From Candidatus Thiodiazotropha sp. (ex Gloverina cf. vestifex) (GTDB lineage Bacteria > Pseudomonadota > Gammaproteobacteria > Chromatiales > Chromatiaceae), in NCBI GenBank assembly GCA_025656435.1, contig JAHXHT010000041.1, positions 1 through 13,146 on the forward strand: a stretch of DNA of 13,146 nt. Reading direction: 5' to 3'. The first letter of the stretch is position 1; each line of letters begins with the position of its first letter. This document shows, in pieces, positions 7,067-13,146 of the stretch. Under the pieces are notes generated by a model. That model made no database searches. It saw only the letters and a program-made list of their open reading frames with translations, and was not told where the DNA came from. Position numbers and translations under genes: made by a program.

Positions 7067-7979
7067 GAACGAAACCCAGTCCTTTCAAAATACTTTGTCC
7101 AGCACAGGTACTGCAGACTATTCCAAACCTTAGCCAAACTCCGGCTGCCACCAGCCACATCAACACACCAGGATACTGGTGGCGGAAAAACTTTCTGTAA
7201 AACCGCATCATCCCTTTGTGCTTATGCCATTCGACAAAGAGTTTGCGATTTCGGCTACAAATACCATGCAGATGAAACATTTTTGCATCAGGCACGAACA
7301 TGACCCTCCACTCCTTCTGCCTGAATCGCATACACCAATCCAGATCTTCGCAATGAAGAAAGTAACCTTCATCCCAGAGCCCAACATTCTCCATCGCCTC
7401 TCTCTTGACCAGCATACACGCCCCAGAGATCGCTTCTACCTCGATAGACAAAGCAGGTAGTGGTTGCTCATGCAGGTGAAAATCAAAAAATAGGCGGGGC
7501 CACCGGCCCGCAAATCGTGCTAAACCAAATGCCCGGACGAAAGAGCGCCATGGCGTGGGAACAGCCCGACGGCCACCAGGCTGTTCACTGCCATCCGGAT
7601 TCATCAGTAATCCGCCCGCCATGCCGACTATTGGGTCTGAACTCAAAACATCCTTCAAAGCCAATACAGCGTTCTTATCCAACAGACAGTCTGGGTTTAA
7701 GAATAGGAGATTGGGGGCCTGGCAGTTCTTTATACCTATATTACACGCTGCAGAAAATCCTATATTCTTGATATTCTTAAGAATTTTGATACTGTTCGAA
7801 TTAGCAAGGACACTCTCTAACAACTCTAGACTATCATCCTGAGAGTCATTATCAACCACTACCACCTCATCAACCTGGGGCAGCACTCTGGCTATACAAT
7901 CCGCAAGAAATGATCCTGCGTTATAATTGACAATGATTGCGCTAACACCAGTCTGAATACTTTCAGTTGGTAAACCCAC
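7059..7979 (-). CDS. GT2-family glycosyltransferase (rhamnosyltransferase-like)
   Basis: This is a 306-residue cytoplasmic or membrane-associated inverting glycosyltransferase with the GT-A fold, expected to transfer a sugar from a nucleotide donor onto a growing surface glycan. Motifs: VSAIIVNYN (12-20), VVDNDS (41-46), the DxD-equivalent NPDC (95-98), GACMLVKR (186-193) and the acceptor/catalytic block DEGYFLHCEDLDWCMR (203-218). A hydrophobic stretch near 271-290 may bind the membrane. The overall pattern is that of WbbL-like rhamnosyltransferases, but donor and acceptor cannot be read from sequence. The start is GTG 7979, with GAGGA 4 bases upstream. It lies 38 bases after the other GT2 gene and overlaps the SDR gene by 8 bases, so the three are one transcription unit. 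Confidence 0.9.
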   Translation of the reverse strand: MGLPTESIQTGVSAIIVNYNAGSFLADCIARVLPQVDEVVVVDNDSQDDSLELLESVLANSNSIKILKNIKNIGFSAACNIGIKNCQAPNLLFLNPDCLLDKNAVLALKDVLSSDPIVGMAGGLLMNPDGSEQPGGRRAVPTPWRSFVRAFGLARFAGRWPRLFFDFHLHEQPLPALSIEVEAISGACMLVKREAMENVGLWDEGYFLHCEDLDWCMRFRQKEWRVMFVPDAKMFHLHGICSRNRKLFVEWHKHKGMMRFYRKFFRHQYPGVLMWLVAAGVWLRFGIVCSTCAGQSILKGLGFVRD

Positions 7980-8017
7980 CGATTCCTCACATCTTTCATT
8001 GTATTTAGACAGCCCCT

Positions 8018-8983
8018 CTATTTCCCTATAAAGAGGCGCTTATCCAACATACGCCAGATGTCTACAATCGAACACCGCCTGGTGGATTGTACAGATTTAC
8101 GCTTGCGAATGATGTGCGGCAATCCCTTAATTGCATCCCATTTGGCTTTGAAAATGACCTTTCCTTGCCCTCTTAAAGTAAACCTGGCGAGTGCGGCAAA
8201 ATTCATCATGACGTGCAGGGGCAGCAGCAGCCAGAAAAGGCTCCCTGGCATATCTTTCACGAAAGTCCAGGCGAGATTTCTGTGGCCATGATAGACAGCG
8301 AAATCGCTGTGTTTGCCACCTGTCGTGGCAGATCCTACATGGTAGGCAATCGCAGTCGGAATCAATATCGAGCTATAACCCATCAATTGTAGACGGAAGC
8401 CCAAGTCCACATCTTCAACATAGCAGAAATAGTCATCATCAAAACCTCCGACCTCCTGCAGGGCCTGATGCCGGTAGAAGCCAGCGGCAGCACAGGGGCT
8501 AAAAATGGATTCCTCCGCCTTGGGCCGGCTGATTCTTAAATGACCGTGAGCACTGCGCCAGACCAAACCACTTGCGTGGTAGACGTCGCCCAGACCATCC
8601 CAAAATGCATGATCATCAGCCTTCACCAAAGCCGATGAAAAGCTTGCCGCAGCCGGATATGCCTCTGAAGCACGCCGCATCTGTTCATGCCAAGCCGAAT
8701 CAAGAAAGGCATCGGGGTTGACTAAAGCAACCCAACTGCAATCTGCTACGGTACCCAGGCCTATGTTGTTTGCCATAGCAAAGCCCGTATTGGCTGTTAG
8801 GGTCTTATATTCGACATCTTCCCTCGCCTGCCACCGTAAAAAAGACTCTGGCATGGGTTCGCTGCTGCCATTATCTATAACCAAAATCCGATGAAAGGGA
8901 AGCGATTGCTTGTCGAGAGCTTCAAGGCATTGATCCAGAACCGCCCAGGAATTCCAATTGACTACAATTACGGCAGAATGCAT
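8018..8983 (-). CDS. GT2-family glycosyltransferase
   Basis: This is a 321-residue GT-A fold glycosyltransferase, first gene of the leftward operon. Motifs: VIVVNWN (5-11), VIDNGS (35-40), the metal/donor motif NPDA (89-92), CAAAGFYRH (164-172) and FDDDYFCYVEDVDLGFRLQ (181-199) with the catalytic acidic pair, followed by AYHVGSAT (213-220). A hydrophobic segment at about 247-265 probably anchors the C-terminal region to the inner membrane; the tail after it is strongly basic (IIRKRKS). It is a different subfamily from the neighbouring GT2, so two distinct linkages are likely. The ATG at 8983 has no strong Shine-Dalgarno sequence. The specific sugar is unknown. Confidence 0.9.
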   Translation of the reverse strand: MHSAVIVVNWNSWAVLDQCLEALDKQSLPFHRILVIDNGSSEPMPESFLRWQAREDVEYKTLTANTGFAMANNIGLGTVADCSWVALVNPDAFLDSAWHEQMRRASEAYPAAASFSSALVKADDHAFWDGLGDVYHASGLVWRSAHGHLRISRPKAEESIFSPCAAAGFYRHQALQEVGGFDDDYFCYVEDVDLGFRLQLMGYSSILIPTAIAYHVGSATTGGKHSDFAVYHGHRNLAWTFVKDMPGSLFWLLLPLHVMMNFAALARFTLRGQGKVIFKAKWDAIKGLPHIIRKRKSVQSTRRCSIVDIWRMLDKRLFIGK

Positions 8984-9327
8984 TTACATATCCAGTTTGT
9001 TAAGAAAGATTGAAATGGCCAGAATTGACCCTTACTTAGTAGTTTTCTCCAAGATAACCCTAACTTTTTAGTTAATATGAGAATACTTGTTCACATTATT
9101 AGTAATGTCTCATTCGATATCAGCAGATGACGTTCGCTAAATCTGGGCATTTGATTCAGACTGTTTCTTTTTCAGCTATAGTGGGTCACCGAGTGAGAAA
9201 ATCAATCCAATATGTAAATAGTATATGTAAGAAGACGCAGACTTAAGGTTTCATAATTATCCGATTATCAATAAGATAACACTTTTGGCTCACCATCCAC
9301 TTAATCCTGCATTCTTCACAGAATATC
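8984..9327. promoter_or_regulatory. Divergent AT-rich spacer between the glycosyltransferase operon and the exporter genes
   Basis: This 344-base region must hold the promoters of both divergent units, but I cannot name convincing -35/-10 pairs. TTGATT at 9151-9156 with TATAGT at 9177-9182 has a 20-base spacer, which is long. It contains the octamer ATATGTAA twice in direct orientation (9210-9217 and 9223-9230, 13 bases apart) and once inverted at 8984-8991 beside the glycosyltransferase start. Two small palindromes are also present: ACATTA/TAATGT at 9093-9108 and TAACT/AGTTA at 9061-9074. These could be operator sites, but the AT-rich composition makes chance matches likely. I see no gene in it. 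Confidence 0.4.
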
Positions 9328-10806
9328 ATGCAACAACATACTTACCATGATGGCGACCCTCAAGACCAGTTGCCGAAACCTGACGATTTTTTCTCATGGC
9401 CCCAAGACGCAGCACACAAACATGAATGGAAAGAGTCCGCCTCACGCTGGGCCGTTTTGCGTAAGGCCTATCCCAACCATCCAGCCACATGGTTTCAAGG
9501 CGCCAACGCCCACATGGAAGCTGGCGAATTAAACAAGGCAGAAAATCTGCTTGTTTTTTGTCGAGAACAGTTCCCTAACCATCCCAACTCATTGATATTT
9601 TCAGCTACTCTTGCCATGCATCGCCATAAATGGGATATGGCAAAAAAATATCTGGCAGTCGCACGTGAAAGGCATTCAGACAACCTCCAAACTTGGCTGA
9701 ATTCTGCAGAATGTGCAGAAAAAAATGACAACATAGATCAGGCAGTGGCATTCTATGAAAGCGCTTGTCATTGTACTCCTTCTCAGGCCACCCCTTTTAT
9801 TCAGTATGCCGAATTATTTATGCGCACTGAACGATGGGAGGAAGCCCTGATACGCTGGGAGATTGTTCGGGAGCATTTCCCAAAAATCACTGCAGGCTTT
9901 ACCCGCGCAGCAGATGCTTCACTCAAACTTGGGCGACCCATGGAGGCGCGCAAGCTTCTCCTTACTCACCAATATGGAACCGATATTCTCAATACTGAAC
10001 ATCCGCCGCAAAGCTTGCCGAGCCAGAAAAACACCTATACTGACACGGTCAACTTCCTGGAATTGATCTGGACCAAGGCTGCATTCAATCTCCGTTCAGA
10101 GGTAAACCGCAACTACCTCAGCTACGGTTGGTGGGTGCTTGAACCACTGCTCCACATGGCTGTCTTCTACGTGGTATTTGGTCATCTGATGCAACGCGGC
10201 GGTGAAAATTTCCCCATCTTTCTGCTCACCGGCCTTATCCCTTGGATGTGGTTCATGAAGTCGGTTAGCAGCAGCAGTAGCAGCATTCTATCCGGTCAGA
10301 ACCTTATGTTGCAGGTTGGCCTACCCTCCAGCATCTTCCCATTGATAGGCATTCTCCAGGCCAGCATGAAACAGGTACCTATATTCGCACTGTTGTGCGT
10401 ATTCGTCTGGTCACAAGGCTACAGCCCTGGCTCCCACTGGTGGGCTCTGATTCCAGTAATCATCGTGCAGACCTTACTCACTATTTCCTTCTCCTGCACG
10501 GTAGCAGCAATTATTCCTTTTGCTCGCGATCTCACCTATCTAGTACCCACCGGCTTGACATTCCTTATGTTCCTCTCTGGTATTTTTTACGATTACCGTA
10601 CTATCTCAGCGGATTGGCAAGAGTTATTTCTTATGAATCCTATTGCATTCTTACTCAAATGCTATCGCGAGATTTTTATCGACCAAATCGTTCCAGACTT
10701 ACATACGTTATTGTTATGGGGACTCGGTAGCGGTGCAGCTTGCTTACTGATATTACTCGCCTACAAACATCTTCGTTATGTCTACCCTCGCATTGTCATG
10801 GAGTAG
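9328..10806 (+). CDS. wzm: ABC-2 polysaccharide export permease (Wzm/KpsM/TagG type) with N-terminal TPR-like domain
   Basis: This is the inner-membrane channel subunit of an ABC exporter for a lipid-linked surface glycan. The product is 492 residues, whereas typical Wzm/KpsM/TagG permeases have about 260. Residues 34-212 form helical repeats of TPR type (for example WFQGANAHMEAGELNKAENL near 55-74, then segments with AEK, AVAFYE and RWEEAL). A linker at about 215-238 leads into the permease: an amphipathic segment (246-265), LSYGWWVLEPLLHMAVFYVV from 264 as the first membrane helix, a Ser-rich stretch SVSSSSSSIL (312-321) and five or so further hydrophobic spans ending near 478. The frame is continuous, with no frameshift at the junction. 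The TPR part would face the cytoplasm. Start ATG 9328; the ATPase gene follows after 6 bases. Confidence 0.88.
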   Translation: MQQHTYHDGDPQDQLPKPDDFFSWPQDAAHKHEWKESASRWAVLRKAYPNHPATWFQGANAHMEAGELNKAENLLVFCREQFPNHPNSLIFSATLAMHRHKWDMAKKYLAVARERHSDNLQTWLNSAECAEKNDNIDQAVAFYESACHCTPSQATPFIQYAELFMRTERWEEALIRWEIVREHFPKITAGFTRAADASLKLGRPMEARKLLLTHQYGTDILNTEHPPQSLPSQKNTYTDTVNFLELIWTKAAFNLRSEVNRNYLSYGWWVLEPLLHMAVFYVVFGHLMQRGGENFPIFLLTGLIPWMWFMKSVSSSSSSILSGQNLMLQVGLPSSIFPLIGILQASMKQVPIFALLCVFVWSQGYSPGSHWWALIPVIIVQTLLTISFSCTVAAIIPFARDLTYLVPTGLTFLMFLSGIFYDYRTISADWQELFLMNPIAFLLKCYREIFIDQIVPDLHTLLLWGLGSGAACLLILLAYKHLRYVYPRIVME

Positions 10807-10812
10807 TTACGG

Positions 10813-11517
10813 ATGGAACCTTTGATCTCACTCCACAATGTTGGCGTGCACTATAAGCGCAGTGGTAATGTTTTTAGGCGACGCAGTTTTTTCGAAGCAC
10901 TAAAATCCATCACCCTTGACATCTTTCCCGGCGAAACCCTTGGAATAATCGGAAAAAATGGCGCAGGCAAATCGACTCTATTACGGCTCATTTCCGGTGT
11001 TATTAAACCGGATACTGGAAAAATCATTAACCGCGGAGCATCCGTATCACTTCTAGCCCTGCAAGTAGGTTTCGATCCTAATCTCAGCGGTCGGGATAAC
11101 GCCATACTTAGCGGAATGCTACAAGGCCACTCACGATTTGACGTTGAAGAGAAGCTGGACGAGATACATGAATATTCTGAATTAGGTGATTTTTTCAATG
11201 AGCCCGTGAGGACTTACTCTACTGGTATGCGTGCACGGTTAGGATTTTCCGTCAGCATTATAATAAGCCCTGATATTCTTCTGGTTGATGAAGTACTGAG
11301 TGTTGGAGATCTGCAGTTTAGACAAAAAGCCGAACGATCAATGGTGCGCCGATTTCAGTCAAAACAAACTGTGGTATTAATATCCCATTCTCATCACCAA
11401 ATTGCTCGACTCTGCGATAGAGTAATTCTTTTGGAGAATGGAACAAATGTACTTGAGGGTTTACCCAGAAACGTTATTGATATTTATACGAAATCCCACT
11501 CAGCTGCAGCTCGATAA
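10813..11517 (+). CDS. wzt: ABC polysaccharide exporter ATPase (Wzt/KpsT/TagH type), without carbohydrate-binding domain
   Basis: This is the nucleotide-binding subunit that powers glycan export through the preceding permease. The product is 234 residues. Motifs: Walker A GKNGAGKST (47-55), Q-loop Gln84 in LALQVGF, signature YSTGMRARL (135-143), Walker B ILLVDE (155-160), D-loop SVGD (163-166) and switch His192. The YSTGM form of the signature is typical of the O-antigen, capsule and teichoic-acid exporter ATPases. The protein ends just after the ATPase fold, so the C-terminal carbohydrate-binding domain of O9a-type Wzt is missing. GGAG at 10800-10803, inside the permease end, can serve as its Shine-Dalgarno sequence, implying coupled translation. 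It converges with the next gene across only 3 bases. Confidence 0.93.
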   Translation: MEPLISLHNVGVHYKRSGNVFRRRSFFEALKSITLDIFPGETLGIIGKNGAGKSTLLRLISGVIKPDTGKIINRGASVSLLALQVGFDPNLSGRDNAILSGMLQGHSRFDVEEKLDEIHEYSELGDFFNEPVRTYSTGMRARLGFSVSIIISPDILLVDEVLSVGDLQFRQKAERSMVRRFQSKQTVVLISHSHHQIARLCDRVILLENGTNVLEGLPRNVIDIYTKSHSAAAR

Positions 11518-11520
11518 AAA

Positions 11521-12472
11521 TTATTTTCCTATGCCACCCCCAGAATCCCTTTTTATAAAGTCATGATACGAGCCAGTTTTGACAGCGTGCCCTAATAGGG
11601 CGATTAACTCGGCGGTTGATAAGTTTAACCATTCTTTGAGGCCCCAACGTGGCGTCTCCCACAAAGCTTTTCTTAGATCCTCGAAGCTCTCTATTTTTCT
11701 AACAATTATCTCCGTCGCGCTCAACTTGGATATAAAATTTAGTATAAGCTGTTTATCTCCACCCAAAAGCGCCGCCTCGTAAGCAATAGGATAAGGATCT
11801 TCCTTACACTGCTTGAAATTGTTTCGACGAAATGCGGGAAATGCAATATAGTATGGTGTTAAATTAGCCCATAGGTAAAACTGAAGTAGTTGCTGAGCTC
11901 CTGGTGATTCGTTGCACTCTGCCCAGATAGTCGGCTTGTTATCCCTAATCCACACAGAATCACCACGTAAGGCGTCATACTCAGCTCCCTCAATATCAAG
12001 CTTTAGCAAACCATAGTTATCGTAACGTTGACGGAGTTGTTGCAAAGTCAATATCTCAATCACCGACTCCTCATCATCGCGATTCGCGATCGTACTCTCG
12101 GAAAGCGATACTCCCTAAATTCTCGGAATTGTAACCCAGCGGTACTGCCTTCCCAGATCGAGATCCGACAGCTACGTTTTCTATAGCGTGGGGAACTTGG
12201 CAGTTACTATTAAGATTTATCCGAAGACGGTCACAGGATTCTCGATTAGCCTCTATCGCAACAATTTTGTTTGGTGCATATGCTGATATACCGAGACTGA
12301 AGGTTCCGATATATGCGCCGGCATCATAAGCAACTGTTTCTGGATTAATGATATGTGAAAGTAATTGTGTCTCAACATAACCCCATTCGCCATGACTCAG
12401 CAAGACCCTACTGATAAGGTCAGTCGCACTGGCTGACAGAACCATGTCACCATAAATTATTTCAGTAACCAT
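11521..12472 (-). pseudogene. FkbM-family SAM methyltransferase, split by a frameshift
   Basis: Two adjacent frames together make one FkbM-type methyltransferase, a family that O-methylates sugars and other small molecules. The N-terminal part (12472-12074, 132 codons) has the SAM-binding motif VAYDAGAYIGTFS (47-59) and IVAIEANRESCDRL (70-83). The C-terminal part (readable from 12063) has the family hallmark YGLLKLDIEGAEYDALRG and a tail of about 110 residues. The first frame hits TGA just after a 7-base tandem duplication (12077-12090). Removing one copy makes the reading continuous through RDDEESVIEILTL, giving 314 residues. As written the gene should be inactive unless the duplication is reversible or the C-terminal part restarts at GTG 12063. 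Start ATG 12472. Confidence 0.85.
12077..12090. repeat. 7-base tandem duplication causing the FkbM frameshift
   Basis: TCGCGAT at 12077-12083 is immediately repeated at 12084-12090 (ATCGCGA twice on the coding strand). Seven extra bases shift the frame by one. Deleting either copy joins the two FkbM frames without a stop, so this duplication is a sufficient cause of the break. Confidence 0.9.
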
Positions 12473-12569
12473 CCTTCATTATATTTCAGTCGAATATCTT
12501 GATATTATGCAGCTAGAAATCGGGTGTGAATCACATATATATATCTTAAGTTATTCGGCGATAAGTTAG

Positions 12570-13146
12570 TCAGACATGGAGAGAAAATACCATGAATGGC
12601 TCACCTAAAATACTTTCAGATATACCAGAAGGAACCACGTCATCAAAATATTCTTTAAATATCCTCTTATCATTCTCTGTAACTAGTTGAGTTTCGATTT
12701 TTTCAAATACAGTATCAAAATAATCTTTGCCCGAGTTTTCTACGAGTAATCTTAGATTGCGTTTTTGAGCATATGCCATTAATCCTGCGACTGAGAATAC
12801 ATGTTTGTCTTCTAATTTACTTAAAAAATCAACATCGTCTCTTTTAGAAAATCTCAACTCAAGGCTACGAATGAATTTAACTAACTTTTCTGTTGTCTCA
12901 TGGGAGAATACCAGACCAGCTTTACCAGCGGCCTTATGCTGATAAGAATACTCCCTCAGCACGCCTCGTAACAATGTAATGATATAACTCCATGACTCAT
13001 AGTTTGGCTCACCAAAGACCATCATGCCACCATCATCTAACAATTGCACAAGGCTATCTAAGGAAGCTCTGAACGAATCCATCGATTGAGGGATAATGGT
13101 GCACATTCTAGGCCAATCATTATATAGACCCCATGAAGCAAACAAC
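12570..13146 (-). CDS. Partial SAM-dependent methyltransferase-like protein, N-terminus outside the window
   Basis: The frame is open to the right edge; 192 codons of the C-terminal part are visible and end with TGA at 12570-12572. The segment LVQLLDDGGMMVFGEPNYES resembles the post-motif region of class I SAM methyltransferases (an LxPGG-like turn, a strand, then a GEP motif), preceded by an acidic and aromatic stretch with many Ser. The SAM-binding motif I would lie upstream, outside the window, so the assignment is tentative. The rest (charged helical segments to FMVFSLHV at the end) is not recognised. The gene is strongly AT-rich: 17 of 60 bases at 12661-12720 are G or C, against 43 of 60 at 1021-1080 in hslU. 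It is co-directional with the FkbM gene, 97 bases upstream of it. Confidence 0.55.
   Translation of the reverse strand, partial: LFASWGLYNDWPRMCTIIPQSMDSFRASLDSLVQLLDDGGMMVFGEPNYESWSYIITLLRGVLREYSYQHKAAGKAGLVFSHETTEKLVKFIRSLELRFSKRDDVDFLSKLEDKHVFSVAGLMAYAQKRNLRLLVENSGKDYFDTVFEKIETQLVTENDKRIFKEYFDDVVPSGISESILGEPFMVFSLHV

Noticed and set aside
12063..12472. Two independent small methyltransferase genes instead of one broken gene.
   Set aside because: Each half lacks essential parts of the FkbM fold (SAM site in one, LDIEGAE region in the other), and removing one 7-base repeat copy joins them perfectly.
12478..12483. Perfect TATAAT on the minus strand just before the FkbM start.
   Set aside because: It lies only 5 bases from the ATG, has no matching -35, and the region is AT-rich, so it is probably chance.

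Overview
The window looks like a chromosomal segment of a gammaproteobacterium. The housekeeping genes most resemble Chromatiales-type or related lineages, but the genus cannot be fixed from sequence reading alone. It has two parts. Bases 1-6058 are a GC-rich core block, all on the + strand: hslV-hslU (heat-shock protease), a DUF971 protein, then ubiE-ubiJ-ubiB (ubiquinone biosynthesis). Bases 6200-13146 are a surface-polysaccharide locus that becomes markedly more AT-rich towards the right edge.

Core block. A good match to a heat-shock (sigma-32) promoter lies at 206-234, just upstream of hslV, which starts with GTG. HslV keeps its catalytic Thr, Lys and Asp, and HslU keeps all the AAA+ motifs, so the protease should be functional. 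Two REP-like palindromic elements, both beginning with GTAG, lie in the intergenic spaces. One is a single hairpin upstream of hslV (148-169). The other is a paired inverted element (BIME-like, 2652-2728) between the DUF971 gene and ubiE. ubiJ and ubiB overlap by 4 bases and are probably translationally coupled.

Polysaccharide locus. A leftward operon (8983 to 6200) encodes two GT2 glycosyltransferases and an atypical SDR/epimerase-like protein. Diverging from it across a 344-base AT-rich spacer is a rightward pair. The first gene encodes an ABC-2 polysaccharide-export permease (Wzm/KpsM/TagG type) with about 230 extra N-terminal residues that look like TPR repeats. The second encodes its ATPase (Wzt/KpsT/TagH type), which has no C-terminal carbohydrate-binding domain. 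Converging on them from the right edge are two leftward genes. One is an FkbM-family methyltransferase gene broken by a frameshift. The other is a partial methyltransferase-like gene that runs off the window. Together these suggest synthesis, modification and ABC-dependent export of a cell-surface glycan. No polymerase, flippase or outer-membrane export gene is visible here.

The two points most worth attention are the fused TPR-permease protein and the FkbM frameshift. The frameshift is explained exactly by a 7-base tandem duplication (12077-12090): removing one copy restores one continuous 314-residue reading frame. Bases 1-292 hold only the REP-like hairpin and the promoter. I found no tRNA, rRNA, CRISPR array, integrase or insertion sequence.
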